Assembly (NCBI GenBank): GCA_020852965.1
Contig: JADYZV010000009.1
Span: forward strand, 124,001-188,000
DNA length: 64,000 bases
Source of the DNA: Pirellulaceae bacterium
GTDB taxonomy: Bacteria > Planctomycetota > Planctomycetia > Pirellulales > Pirellulaceae
Reading direction: 5' to 3'
Below the pieces are notes generated by a model. That model made no database searches. It was not told the DNA's origin and worked only from the letters and a program-made list of their open reading frames with translations. This document shows, one piece after another, positions 52,370-61,634 of this stretch (the stretch's first letter is position 1; each line of letters opens with the position of its first letter). The translations under genes and the position numbers were made by a program.

Positions 52370-52834
52370 GATCAGTCGCTAGCATTCATTAATGCATCGT
52401 CAAAGTAATAAACGGGATACGCACTATTGGCCGCATGGGCGTTAGCCCCGGTCGACGGTGCAGGAACCGAGGCTAAATGCCCAAACGGCTAATCCCTGCT
52501 TTTGAGTTTGACAAAGCACTACAAGTTGAATTGAGTATTTTCGTTGGGAAGTTATAGCATAATAGTCTCTCGCGGGGAGCAAACATGGGCTAGCTCCCCA
52601 TTCGTGCTTTGTCCACATTTAAATTTAGGGTAATGGACGAGGCCCAAACCTAAAATTTACTCGCATCGCAGCACTGTGCTACTATCGTCGAAATCGTCTC
52701 GCCTTGGCAAACATTTCCCTAACTTGGGGCAGGGAGGAGTGAAACTGCCCTGGCGACCCGCTCACCCAAGCTCCTATACTGGCGCCGGACCCAAGAAATG
52801 TGGCACGTCCATTGCCAGGAAGGATAGGGAAACG
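52370..52834. other. Intergenic gap with a short hairpin
   Basis: 465 bases between divergent PP2C (-) and PEGA lipoprotein (+). GGGGAGC/GCTCCCC (52574-52580 and 52593-52599) can pair, but no T run follows. A degenerate GTAG-family repeat may lie at about 52631-52653. No gene seen. Confidence 0.35.
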
Positions 52835-53530
52835 TTGAGCGTCAATGCAAGAGTCGAACGCTGCCATACCTGGCCGCCCATCAATCTATGCACCAAGCTG
52901 ATTTTGCTGATTCTACTCCTGCCGGTAGCTGCGAGCGGCTGTGTTCGCCGACGAATGATCGTTCGCAGCAATCCGCCAGGCGCCAGCGTCTATGTCGACA
53001 AGCAGCTCATCGGTATGACTCCCGCCGCTTCAGCCTTTACCTATTACGGAACTCGCGAGATTGAAGTCGTCGCCGATGGCTTTCGCACCGAGAAAGTACT
53101 TCGCAAGATCTCCCCCCCCTGGTATCAGATTCCCCCGTTTGACTTCTTCTCTGAAACGCTGTGGCCCTGGGAAGTACGCGACGAGCGCATTATCGATATT
53201 ACGCTCGTTCCCGAACAGCCGCTGACCAGCGAAACCTTGATGGCTCGCGCTGATAACTTCCGCCTGCAATCGGCTCAAGGCATCGCTACCCCAATCCCCG
53301 AGCCGTTCCAAGCAGAAAACACTCCACAGAGCATTCCATACGTTCCCACCGAGTTGACTCCGCCACCCATGGGCGGCAGTGGCTTTGACAATCCTCCACC
53401 AGCAACCGCCGGCCCCGCCTGGGTCCCCGGCCAGTTGCTCCGGAATCTTGTAGCCCCAGGCGGACAACCTCCCGTACGAATTCCCGAAACTGGCATTCTA
53501 CCGGGTGGCGGCTATCGACCCGAGATGTAG
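52835..53530 (+). CDS. PEGA-domain lipoprotein
   Basis: About 231 residues. A signal region (KLILLILLLPVAASGC) ends in a lipobox whose Cys would be acylated. A PEGA domain follows (IVRSNPPGASVYVDKQLIGM, then REIEVVADGFRTEKVLRKI), a small beta fold found in S-layer and envelope proteins, then a proline-rich tail. The start is uncertain: no in-frame ATG lies close to the signal, and I use a TTG at 52835 preceded by AGGAAGGATAGGG. The open frame extends upstream to 52676. Localisation to the envelope is likely; partner unknown. Confidence 0.75.
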   Translation: MSVNARVERCHTWPPINLCTKLILLILLLPVAASGCVRRRMIVRSNPPGASVYVDKQLIGMTPAASAFTYYGTREIEVVADGFRTEKVLRKISPPWYQIPPFDFFSETLWPWEVRDERIIDITLVPEQPLTSETLMARADNFRLQSAQGIATPIPEPFQAENTPQSIPYVPTELTPPPMGGSGFDNPPPATAGPAWVPGQLLRNLVAPGGQPPVRIPETGILPGGGYRPEM

Positions 53531-53590
53531 TAGTTGGAGTCCAAGTTTTTAGGGCAGTGAACGAGCTTGCGAGTCCCTGGCACCTAACGA

Positions 53591-53680
53591 ATCACACGGA
53601 CTCGTAACCTCGTCCACTACACCTCACAGACTCGTAACCTTGTCCACTACATCTCACGGACTCGTAACCTCGTCCACTAC
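53591..53680 (-). repeat. Three tandem GTAG-family repeats, 30-bp period
   Basis: Copies at 53591-53620, 53621-53650 and 53651-53680, each containing GACTCGTAACC(T)GTCCACTAC with small differences in the 7-base linker. Together with the convergent ends of the PEGA lipoprotein and threonine synthase genes they occupy a termination region. Confidence 0.8.
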
Positions 53681-53698
53681 GCTAAGACTAAATGGGGA

Positions 53699-55135
53699 TT
53701 AACCGTACAGTTGAATCGCGCGAATGATCGCGTCGAGTTCGTTTGGCACGGCGATAGCCCGGTTGGCAAACGACGCTCGGCTCACTCCTCGGCTCCCCAA
53801 CACCTCGTTGAACTTGTCTTGATCGGTCGTGTGGTAGGCGACCGTGGCGGTGGGGTCCTTCAATTGATGACCGGTGAGGATGCAGACGACACGTTCGGAC
53901 GGTGCGATGATCCCTTCGTCTCGCAGCATTTTAGCCCCGGCCACGCTAGCTGCGCTGGCCGGTTCGCAACCGATTCCTCCCGCGCCAACTTGTGCCTTGG
54001 CATCCAAAATCTCCTGGTCGGTAACTTTGCGGACCACTCCGTCGCAGAAATCCAAGGCGCGCAGACACTTCTTCAGGTTTACCGGTCGGTTGATCTCAAT
54101 AGCGCTGGCAATTGTATCCGCTTTTGCTTTGCGAGCATCCAAGTCGTCGTAGTAATGGCAAGTGATGGACATATCGGGCGCACCATCGTTCCAACGCAGG
54201 TTGCGACGTTCGTAGAGCTGATACAGCGTATCGGCCCCAGCAGCGTTGATAACGGCTAAGCGAGGTACGCGATCGATCAGTCCAAGCTGCTTGAGCTCGC
54301 GAAACGCCTTGCCAAAGGCGCTCGAATTCCCCAAGTTTCCGCCCGGTACGACAATCCAATCGGGTACCTCCCAGCGCAGGGCTTCGAGCACGCGGAACAT
54401 GACCGTCTTTTGGCCCTCGAGCCGAAAGGGATTGATGCTGTTGACCAAATAAATCCCCAGATCCTTGGAGACCTCGCGCACGCGAAGCATGGCGTCATCG
54501 AAGTCCCCAGCAATCTGCACCGTCAGCGCGCCGTACTCGAGCGCTTGAGACAGCTTGCCGTAGGAGATTTTGCCACTGCCGATGAATATCACCGCTTTCA
54601 TCAGTCGCGTTACGGAGCTGTACATGGCCAGCGATGCGCTGGTGTTGCCGGTCGATGCGCAGGCGGCGCGCTTGGCTCCAGTCATCCGCGCATGGCTAAA
54701 GGCGGCGCACATGCCATTATCTTTGAATGATCCCGATGGGTTCATTCCTTCGTACTGCAGGAACAGCTTGCCCGCGTCCATCCCCACGAACTTGGCTACT
54801 TCGTCAGCTCTCTGCAGAAGTGTCTGCCCCTCCCCTACAGTGACTACTTTGTCGGCCGGTGCAAACGGGAGCAACTCGTGAAAGCGCCATACACCGCTAA
54901 AACGCAGTGGTTCATAGCGTCGCGTCCACATTTGCTCGAAATCCGACAGTCGTTTGGGAACTTCGATCCTCGACCAGTCGTATTCTATATCTAACAGATC
55001 TCCACAACGGTCGCAGGCGGTTCGCTCCTGGCCGATGTCGAAAGTCGCTCCACACAGCGAGTTGAGACATCGCTGAAAGGCAATTCCGCTTTGAATTGCG
55101 GAAGAACTGCCCTTTGCCAACTTGGTGTCGGCCAT
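53699..55135 (-). CDS. thrC: Threonine synthase
   Basis: 478 residues. It converts O-phospho-L-homoserine to threonine, using pyridoxal phosphate. The cofactor Lys138 is in [10 protein letters not shown] and the phosphate-binding loop is [22 protein letters not shown] is another marker. An N-terminal zinc-ribbon-like motif (Cys23, Cys28, Cys41, Cys44: CLNSLC and CDRC) is typical of the longer threonine synthases. The ATG at 55135 is the only reasonable start. No other threonine-pathway genes are adjacent. Confidence 0.94.
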   Translation of the reverse strand: MADTKLAKGSSSAIQSGIAFQRCLNSLCGATFDIGQERTACDRCGDLLDIEYDWSRIEVPKRLSDFEQMWTRRYEPLRFSGVWRFHELLPFAPADKVVTVGEGQTLLQRADEVAKFVGMDAGKLFLQYEGMNPSGSFKDNGMCAAFSHARMTGAKRAACASTGNTSASLAMYSSVTRLMKAVIFIGSGKISYGKLSQALEYGALTVQIAGDFDDAMLRVREVSKDLGIYLVNSINPFRLEGQKTVMFRVLEALRWEVPDWIVVPGGNLGNSSAFGKAFRELKQLGLIDRVPRLAVINAAGADTLYQLYERRNLRWNDGAPDMSITCHYYDDLDARKAKADTIASAIEINRPVNLKKCLRALDFCDGVVRKVTDQEILDAKAQVGAGGIGCEPASAASVAGAKMLRDEGIIAPSERVVCILTGHQLKDPTATVAYHTTDQDKFNEVLGSRGVSRASFANRAIAVPNELDAIIRAIQLYG

Positions 55136-55330
55136 AATACCACCCCAAAATAACTAGGATATGAACGCGATAGATCGAAAGTAATGCCCTGTTCGTCTAC
55201 TTTATAGCTGGGATGGGCCCAAGAAGACTATTGCGTTTCTTTAAAAGTGAAATAATAGTCAGTTTGACACATTTTGCAGTTTTTGCCCACCATTCCGCGT
55301 AAGCCCCCTAAGTTGACTGGATGACATCCC

Positions 55331-56266
55331 TTGAGTCCCAAGAAATCCACTACCAAGAAGAGCTCACCAGCCGGCCGCACCCGAACTTCGGCAGGCAAAA
55401 AAGCGGTGGTAGCTAAATCTACGGGTCCTAAGTCTACGGGGAAGAAGGTGGCTGCCAAGCGGGCCACGACCAAGCGTCCTGCCAGTGCCAAAGCGACCGT
55501 GGCTGGAAAAGCTCGCACGGCGTCCAAAACCTTGGCTAAGTCCCCCAAGCTAGCAAAGAACCCACCTGCGACCAAGAAGTCCAACACCAAATCAAAGGTG
55601 CCCCGGCGCTCCGCGTCGGCTAAGCTAGGTCAAGCAAGCTCCACAGCCAAGAGCAAACCCTCCAGAAAAAAATCGGCTGAGAAGATCGCAGCGAACAAGT
55701 CAACGGCTAAGAAGCTTACAACCAAGAAACCCACAACTAAGAAACCCACAACCAAGAAACCTACGACCAAAGCCAGAGTTGCCTCCGCGCGCCCAACCAA
55801 CAAAACCACTTCCCGCAAGTCGGTTGCTAACAATGGCAACGGTCATCGGTCGCACCCCGTTAGCGATACGACCAGCTCCTCACGTCCGCTGAAAAAAGCC
55901 TCCACCTCCTCGGGTGGCGATTACGATAAGTTTCGCCAACTACTCCTCACCGTGCGACAGCGCTTGCAGGGGGACGTGAGCATGATGTCCCAAGAAGCAC
56001 TCGGAGGATCGGATGGAGCAGCCGACAATCATGCTCCCATTCATCCAGCCGAAGTGGGAACGCACAGCTTTGAACAGGAATTCACTCTCAATCTGCTCTC
56101 TTCCGACGGGGATCGACTCGAACGTATCGATGCTGCTCTTGAAAAAATTGGTGAAGGAACGTACGGTGCTTGCGACGAATGCGGCGGTCGCATTCCGCGA
56201 GCCCGATTAGAAGTCATTCCGGATACCCCATTCTGTGTCAAGTGCGCTACTCGATTGGAAGTCTGA
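55331..56266 (+). CDS. Lysine-rich protein with C-terminal TraR/DksA zinc finger
   Basis: 311 residues. The N-terminal 170 residues are histone-H1-like, dominated by Lys, Thr, Ser and Ala, with a DNA-level 15-bp repeat giving TKKPTTKKPTTKKPTTKA around 55724-55770. The C-terminal part resembles DksA/TraR: an acidic helix-loop segment (LNLLSSDGDRLERIDAALEK) and a four-Cys zinc finger (CDECG and FCVKCATRL). DksA-like proteins bind the RNA polymerase secondary channel. The basic tail probably binds nucleic acid. The start is TTG 55331; the ATG ten bases upstream is out of frame. The lspA GTG follows one base after its stop, implying coupling. Confidence 0.85.
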   Translation: MSPKKSTTKKSSPAGRTRTSAGKKAVVAKSTGPKSTGKKVAAKRATTKRPASAKATVAGKARTASKTLAKSPKLAKNPPATKKSNTKSKVPRRSASAKLGQASSTAKSKPSRKKSAEKIAANKSTAKKLTTKKPTTKKPTTKKPTTKARVASARPTNKTTSRKSVANNGNGHRSHPVSDTTSSSRPLKKASTSSGGDYDKFRQLLLTVRQRLQGDVSMMSQEALGGSDGAADNHAPIHPAEVGTHSFEQEFTLNLLSSDGDRLERIDAALEKIGEGTYGACDECGGRIPRARLEVIPDTPFCVKCATRLEV

Positions 56267-56267
56267 C

Positions 56268-56849
56268 GTGTCCCAGACAACCCCTGGCGTGGTGGTACGC
56301 CCCTCGCTGTGGATCCGCTGGTTAGTATTTGGCAGTGCCGCTGCGCTCGGCACCTCGATCGATTTGATCACCAAACAGTGGGTCTTCGCATCGCGTGGGC
56401 TGCCGGGCCAGCTTCCCCCTTGGTGGTTGATCGAACCCTACGTTGGAATCGAAACTGCGGTCAATCCAGGCGCTCTGTTTGGGCTCGGTGCCGGTTGGGG
56501 GTCGCTGTTTGCCGCGCTGAGCGTCTTGGCGGCCGTCGCCATTATTGTCTGGCTGCACAAATTTCGTGCCATCGATAGTTGGTGGTTGGTCATCGCCCTG
56601 GCCTGTGTCATGGGAGGCATTTTTGGCAATCTCTACGATCGGTTGGGACTATGGAACCCTCCGCCAGAAATGCCCCTTTGGAGCAGCGGCGTGCGCGACT
56701 GGATTCTGATTCAGTACAACTCGAATTACGTCTGGCCGAACTTTAACATTGCCGACAGCCTGCTGGTCTGTGGTGCCATCATGCTCGCCGCACATTCGTT
56801 TTGGATGCCCCCCCAGCCCAATGATAGGGCAAGCGAAAAAGCACCGTAG
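56268..56849 (+). CDS. lspA: Lipoprotein signal peptidase II
   Basis: 193 residues with four predicted membrane helices. It cleaves the signal peptide of prolipoproteins, such as those encoded at 7611 and 52835. The two catalytic aspartates are Asp124 (GNLYDRLG) and Asp163 (NFNIADSLLV), counted from the GTG start. That GTG (56268) lies one base after the DksA-like stop and gives a good first helix; an upstream ATG at 56235 overlaps the previous gene and is less likely. Translation is probably coupled. Confidence 0.92.
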   Translation: MSQTTPGVVVRPSLWIRWLVFGSAAALGTSIDLITKQWVFASRGLPGQLPPWWLIEPYVGIETAVNPGALFGLGAGWGSLFAALSVLAAVAIIVWLHKFRAIDSWWLVIALACVMGGIFGNLYDRLGLWNPPPEMPLWSSGVRDWILIQYNSNYVWPNFNIADSLLVCGAIMLAAHSFWMPPQPNDRASEKAP

Positions 56850-56940
56850 CTGCTGTCGCCAGACGGTAGAAGCGAAAAGCGTGAGGTCGACGGTCGACCG
56901 CTTGGCAGCGGTGGCTACGCCTTGAATCGGTGCCCAGAAT

Positions 56941-56995
56941 CCGACGGCGGAGCGTCGGGCCACATTAAGCGGGGCACATTAAGCGGGGCACATTA
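56941..56995 (-). repeat. REP-like unit with a tandemly repeated head
   Basis: The minus strand reads TAATGTGGC with stem CCGACG/CGTCGG around CTCCGC (56941-56967), the same unit as at 3113 and 9955. The head is followed by two exact 14-base copies of AGCGGGGCACATTA (56968-56995), each ending in the head-like sequence CACATTA. It lies about 90 bases after lspA. Confidence 0.8.
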
Positions 56996-57074
56996 GGACC
57001 GTTGGCCAGCCAGGGTGATTGGACTAGAATAGGGTGCGTTGCCCGCTCACCCTCTCCCTGTTTAGGAAACTCCG

Positions 57075-58313
57075 ATGCGCCGTCTCGGTGTCATAACCTC
57101 GTTGGCCTTGTCTAGTGTTACTTTGCTATCGCTTGCAAACTGCGTATGGGCGGATCAAGCGGCCGATTCCAGCTCGACCGCACCAGCCTCGGCAACCGAC
57201 TCGGCAAGCCTGCCGGGCCTGTCGAAAACGCAGCCCGACTCGGGGCCATCGGTCGCCGTCGAAGGAGGCTTCATGGTCCCCTATACGATGACCATTCCTG
57301 GCAGCAGCGTTCAAGTTGAAATGATTCCGGTCCCAGGCGGCACCTTCAGCATGGGTAGCCCCGAAGGGGCCGACGACGCTCAGGAAGACGAACAGCCGGC
57401 GCTGCAAGTCACCGTCGGTCCGATGTGGGTGGCCAAGTACGAAACGTCGTGGGGTGAGTACAACCTCTTTATGTCGATGTACAAATTGCTCAAAGTGCTG
57501 CAGTCCCAAGGGCTGCGTCAAATCTCCGATGACAATCGGGTCGACGCCATTACTGCGCCTACCGAACTCTACGACTCGTCGTTCACCTACCAATTCGGTC
57601 AAGACGCCAATTTGCCCGCAGTGACCATGACTCAGTATGCGGCCAAGCAATACACCAAATGGCTCAGCCTATTGACGGGACAGCAGTTGCGATTGCCGAC
57701 CGCAGCGGAATGGGAGCACGCCTGCCGCGCGGGTTCAACAACCAACTATAGCTTTGGCGACGATCCCGAACAGCTAGACGAATTCGCTTGGTATGTCGAG
57801 AACGCGGACGAAACACCGCACGCCGTGGGGCAGAAGCAGCCGAACGCGTTTGGTTTGCACGACATGCACGGCAACGTGATGGAATGGTGCATCGATAGTT
57901 ATACCGAAGATGGCTACACCTCGCTGGCTGACAAGCCACAACCTCTATCGCTTAGCGATGCGATTATTTGGCCAGAGACGTTTGATAATCGCGTCGTTCG
58001 CGGCGGAAGCTGGCAAGACGACGCAGAGCAACTGCGCTCCGCCGCACGACTCGGCTCTGCCGACGAAGATTGGAAAGCCAACGATCCCAACTTTCCACTC
58101 AGCCCCTGGTGGTACACCGACGATCCTGCTCGCGGTGTCGGCTTCCGCATCGTCCGTTCCTACCAGCCGCTCGACGACGCGCTGATCACTAAATTCTACG
58201 AGATCGACAACGAGGACATTCAAATGGATGTCGACATGCGGCTCAATGAAGGACGAGGTGTACTCAGCCCAATCGACCCCGCCTTGGCCGAAGACATCAA
58301 GCAGGCCAATTAG
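57075..58313 (+). CDS. Secreted SUMF1/FGE-fold protein lacking the catalytic cysteine
   Basis: 412 residues with a signal peptide (MRRLGVITSLALSSVTLLSL). The formylglycine-generating-enzyme fold is clear: MIPVPGGTFSMGSPEGADD, RLPTAAEWEHACRAGSTTNY, GLHDMHGNVMEWC and VVRGGSWQDDAEQLRSAARL, ending GVGFRIVRSY. Active FGEs need cysteines in the segment after RGGSW; here that segment contains none. It is therefore probably a non-catalytic carbohydrate- or peptide-binding member, as many SUMF1-fold proteins in planctomycetes seem to be, rather than the sulfatase activator. A UbiA gene follows 44 bases downstream. Confidence 0.88.
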   Translation: MRRLGVITSLALSSVTLLSLANCVWADQAADSSSTAPASATDSASLPGLSKTQPDSGPSVAVEGGFMVPYTMTIPGSSVQVEMIPVPGGTFSMGSPEGADDAQEDEQPALQVTVGPMWVAKYETSWGEYNLFMSMYKLLKVLQSQGLRQISDDNRVDAITAPTELYDSSFTYQFGQDANLPAVTMTQYAAKQYTKWLSLLTGQQLRLPTAAEWEHACRAGSTTNYSFGDDPEQLDEFAWYVENADETPHAVGQKQPNAFGLHDMHGNVMEWCIDSYTEDGYTSLADKPQPLSLSDAIIWPETFDNRVVRGGSWQDDAEQLRSAARLGSADEDWKANDPNFPLSPWWYTDDPARGVGFRIVRSYQPLDDALITKFYEIDNEDIQMDVDMRLNEGRGVLSPIDPALAEDIKQAN

Positions 58314-58357
58314 AAACCAACTCGCTACTTATCGCACGAACGCATGGAGGCTCCAAC

Positions 58358-59542
58358 ATGGCACAACCACTCAGCGGCCTCTCTGCGGGGAACGAGGACT
58401 TGAGCGACCAACACTCGACCGACCGCTCCGCGCGCCGTGGCAAATCGCGCGACCGACAATTCGACGCGGACAATTTGGCATGGGGCGAGCTGCGGGACTG
58501 GCTGCAATTGGTTCGCCTGCCGAATGTCTTCACACTGCTATCGGACTGCGTGGCGGCTGCCGTCGTCGCCGTGGGTTTGGCATGGCTCCAATTCGCATTC
58601 ATTCCAGTTCTGTTCGCTTCGCTATTAGCCTATTGGGCAGGGATGATACTCAATGACGTGGTCGATTTAGAGGAAGACCGCGAACACCGCCCAGATCGGC
58701 CACTCGCCTCCGGTCGTATTTCACCCGTGATTGCCGGTCACATTGCAACTGGCATGTTGCTCATTGGCCCGGTGGTGATCTTGGCCGTGTTGACCTTCCA
58801 GTACTCGCAACCGCTGTGGATGGGGATCGCCTTCTTGGCGTCGGTGCTACTGTCGCTTGCGGTTCGCGCATACGATTCTCCACTCAAACGCACGCCGCTC
58901 GGCCCTCCATTGATGGGTGTCTGCCGTGGACTAAATATTTTGATGGTTGGCTTTGCTATGTTAGCCATCACTCACGTGCCTGCCGTGGAAGGCGACGGGG
59001 AAGTTGCCGCCCGTTCGGCCCAGGTTGTCGAAAAGCTGGTTGATCCATTGCTTCCCGTAGAGGGTCGTGTGAGCGAGATCGTTGCTCAACTCCCCGACGT
59101 CATATTCCCACGGCCGTTGATGGCACTGGCTGCCGGCATCGCTCTCTACATTTTCGGAGTGACGGTCTACGCGCGGCGCGAAGAACGCGATAGCACCGCA
59201 GGAGTACTGCTGTTTGGAATTGCCTTGGAGATAGCCGGCTTGGTGATCATTGGTTGCCTGCCATTGTGGGCTGACGCAGGGCAAACATGGACGCTCGATC
59301 CGTACCAGGGATATCCACTACTGATCGGGCTGATCGGCCTGACCGTAGCCAATCGAGGCATAGCCGGTGTGTGGCACCCAGTACCGCGGAAAGTGCAGTT
59401 GGCGGTCAAGCACGCGATTCTAACATTGATCTTGATCGATGCAGCCGTAGTATTGATGTGGGCCGGCCCTTGGTACGGTAGCGCAGTCGCCGCCCTACTG
59501 CTCCCCGCCTTGAGCAGCGCCATTCGCTACCGTTCCACCTAA
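58358..59542 (+). CDS. UbiA-family prenyltransferase
   Basis: 394 residues, eight or nine membrane helices after a hydrophilic 50-residue N-terminus. UbiA enzymes attach isoprenoid chains to aromatic or other acceptors. The first aspartate-rich motif is NDVVDLEEDREHRPDRP (N99, D100, D103, D107) and the second acid-rich site is AYDSPLKRTP. A 45-residue polar insertion (about residues 210-250) lies between helices and is unusual. The acceptor is unknown. A GGAGG site at 58346-58350 fixes the ATG. Confidence 0.88.
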   Translation: MAQPLSGLSAGNEDLSDQHSTDRSARRGKSRDRQFDADNLAWGELRDWLQLVRLPNVFTLLSDCVAAAVVAVGLAWLQFAFIPVLFASLLAYWAGMILNDVVDLEEDREHRPDRPLASGRISPVIAGHIATGMLLIGPVVILAVLTFQYSQPLWMGIAFLASVLLSLAVRAYDSPLKRTPLGPPLMGVCRGLNILMVGFAMLAITHVPAVEGDGEVAARSAQVVEKLVDPLLPVEGRVSEIVAQLPDVIFPRPLMALAAGIALYIFGVTVYARREERDSTAGVLLFGIALEIAGLVIIGCLPLWADAGQTWTLDPYQGYPLLIGLIGLTVANRGIAGVWHPVPRKVQLAVKHAILTLILIDAAVVLMWAGPWYGSAVAALLLPALSSAIRYRST

Positions 59543-59574
59543 GTTTTTATCAAAGCTATAATTTAGGGTTTGCT

Positions 59575-59598
59575 GTAGTGGACGAGGTAACGAGTCCC
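59575..59598 (+). repeat. GTAG-family repeat
   Basis: GTAGTGGACGAGGTAACGAGTCCC, the opposite orientation to the copies at 35071, 40767 and 53591. It lies in the UbiA-moeA gap. Confidence 0.75.
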
Positions 59599-59799
59599 TA
59601 AAAAACGCGTGATTTACTGAGCCCGACTGCCGCTCGTGGTAGGCTCGTAACGAGTACCGCGAGTTACGGCGGATCGAAGTAAGTGACTATTGGCTGCGCT
59701 CCCGCGTCCCAACGAGTACCGGTCTCCCGATGCGCTACGTTTGAATTCGCAGGAACAATTTGATAGAATAGGTGATTTACAAGTTCACGAGAAACTTCA

Positions 59800-60990
59800 A
59801 TGCAGTTGCCTCAAGTAGGTCGCGTTGCTTCGGCAATCGAACAGCTATCAACCCGCCTACAACCGGTCGACCAGGAGCGAGTTCCCAATGCTCTCGCCGC
59901 TGGACGCGTATTGGCTGAGGACTTGATCGCGGATCGCCCGAGCCCGGCGTTGGATGTGTCGGCCATGGACGGATATGCACTACGGTTGCAGGACGAGCTG
60001 CCAGCGACGTTACCTGTCCAGTCAACAGCACCGGCAGGTTCCGCACCGCAGACTCTACACCCCGGTCATGCGATTCGCATCTTTACTGGAGCGGTCGTGC
60101 CAACAGGAGCAGATTGTGTGGTGCGCCGCGAGGATACGATCGAACATCCCGGCCAAGTGCAGCTCACCATTCCCATCGCCGAAATGAAGCTTGGTCAGAA
60201 TATTCGCAGGCAAGGCGAAAATTCTTCACAGGGGGCCAAGTTACTCTCACGCGGTTCCATTGTCGAAGCGGCTAGCATCGCCGCCGTGGCCAGCTTCGGT
60301 GCGCGCGATCTACGGGTCTATCGAACCGTGCGAGTCGCCGTTTTGAACACGGGCGACGAGCTGGCCGAACCGGGCGCGGCGGTGGAAGCTTGGCAGATCC
60401 GCGATTCGAATGGCCCCACCTTGGCCGCTTGGCTATCGCAATTGTCATGGGTCACGACCACCCAACGGCAGCGCGTGGCGGACACACTGTCGAGCGTGCA
60501 AGCTGCACTGGCCGAACAGTTGGAGCAATCCGATGCGATCATTCTCACCGGTGGTGTGTCGATGGGAGACACCGACTACGTGCCCGCAGCCATCGAGTCG
60601 CTCGGTGGCGAAATCGTCTTCCATCGCTTGCCGATTCGCCCTGGCAAGCCCGTGCTGGGAGCCGTCCTAAAAGGTAAATTGATTTTGGGGCTGCCCGGCA
60701 ACCCAGTCAGCGTGGCCGTGACCGCGCGCGTGTTGGGTGAACCGCTGCTGCGCAAGTTGGCCGGCTGTGAATGTGCGGCACCTCGCTTATCCGTGCAGCT
60801 CACCGAAAGCGATGGCAAACGCATCGACTTGACCTGGTTTCGACTGGTCAATATCAACGCCCACGGCGAATTACACCTGGCTCAATCGCAGGGATCAGGC
60901 GATCTGGTGTCCCTTTCTCAAAGTTGCGGATTTGTCGAAATTCCGCCTGGTGAAAACGGACAAGGCCCCGTGCGTCTTACGCTATGGTAG
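59800..60990 (+). CDS. moeA: Molybdopterin molybdotransferase
   Basis: 396 residues. It inserts molybdate into adenylylated molybdopterin in the last step of molybdenum-cofactor synthesis. Markers: PALDVSAMDGYALR, GAVVPTGADCVVRREDT, NTGDEL, the MoCF-type catalytic stretch LTGGVSMGDTDYV, and GKPVLGAVLKGKLILGLPGN then PVS. The C-terminal domain IV is present. No other cofactor genes lie beside it, so the pathway is presumably scattered. Confidence 0.95.
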   Translation: MQLPQVGRVASAIEQLSTRLQPVDQERVPNALAAGRVLAEDLIADRPSPALDVSAMDGYALRLQDELPATLPVQSTAPAGSAPQTLHPGHAIRIFTGAVVPTGADCVVRREDTIEHPGQVQLTIPIAEMKLGQNIRRQGENSSQGAKLLSRGSIVEAASIAAVASFGARDLRVYRTVRVAVLNTGDELAEPGAAVEAWQIRDSNGPTLAAWLSQLSWVTTTQRQRVADTLSSVQAALAEQLEQSDAIILTGGVSMGDTDYVPAAIESLGGEIVFHRLPIRPGKPVLGAVLKGKLILGLPGNPVSVAVTARVLGEPLLRKLAGCECAAPRLSVQLTESDGKRIDLTWFRLVNINAHGELHLAQSQGSGDLVSLSQSCGFVEIPPGENGQGPVRLTLW

Positions 60991-61016
60991 ATTGGATTGG
61001 GTAACAGTCCACGAGG

Positions 61017-61043
61017 GTAGTCGCTGACCGCTCCGCCGGTCAG
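61017..61043 (+). repeat. GTAG-headed REP-like hairpin
   Basis: GTAGTCG is followed by the perfect stem CTGACCG/CGGTCAG around CTCCGC. The core matches the 39-bp array at 31388 on the opposite strand with one difference, and the loop is identical to that of the unit at 56941. Confidence 0.75.
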
Positions 61044-61076
61044 TGGCTCTAAAGTCTTCGTTCCGGAGTTTGTAAG

Positions 61077-61571
61077 ATGGCACTTCTCCAACTGCGCCCC
61101 ACATTTGAACTCCCCGTCTCGGAGGAGCGACTGGAAGTCATTGCCAAGCTCGAAGCGGAATATGCGAGGGCCAAGACGCAAACTGGCTTTTTGATGCACG
61201 GCGAATATGGCGAGCTGCGTTTAGCGGCGGTCGAGCATCGACTGTGGTCGCCGCACTTGTCGTTCTACGTCAGTGAGCGAGATGGGCGTGCGCTGATCCG
61301 TGGCCGCTTCGCACCGCGGCTGGAGGTGTGGACCTTCGTGTGGATCGTCTACTTAGCCATGTCCTTCACCGCCTTCTTCGGCCTCGTGCTGGCGTACTCG
61401 CAATGGATGCTCGGCGAATCGGTCTGGGGACTGTGGGCCGCCGTGGCCGCGCTAATTGCCATCTCCACGCTCTACGTGGTCGCCAACATCGGGCAGCAAT
61501 GGAGCTCCGATCAGATGGATGCCTTGCGGGCTCGCTTGGATGGTGTCTTGGAGCGAGCCGGCGTGCGATGA
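61077..61571 (+). CDS. Two-helix membrane protein of unknown function
   Basis: 164 residues. The N-terminal 80 residues are soluble (strand-rich, with HLSFYVSERDGRALIRGRFA), then two hydrophobic helices (FVWIVYLAMSFTAFFGLVLA and LWAAVAALIAISTLYVVANI) and a short charged C-terminal helix. A GGAG site at 61065-61068 supports the ATG. No family recognised; it may be co-transcribed with moeA (86 bases apart), although a REP-like unit lies between. Confidence 0.75.
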   Translation: MALLQLRPTFELPVSEERLEVIAKLEAEYARAKTQTGFLMHGEYGELRLAAVEHRLWSPHLSFYVSERDGRALIRGRFAPRLEVWTFVWIVYLAMSFTAFFGLVLAYSQWMLGESVWGLWAAVAALIAISTLYVVANIGQQWSSDQMDALRARLDGVLERAGVR

Positions 61572-61634
61572 GAGCTTTGATCCCGTTTGATATTCTGTAA
61601 ATTGTTTGTGAACTTGGAGGGTCGGTATTTGTAT

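Noticed and set aside
31388-53680. The evenly spaced repeats at 31388 (39 bp) and at 35071 and 53591 (30 bp) could look like CRISPR arrays.
   Set aside because: The segments between conserved blocks are short (7-15 bases) and nearly identical, there are no unique spacers of normal length, and no cas gene is present.
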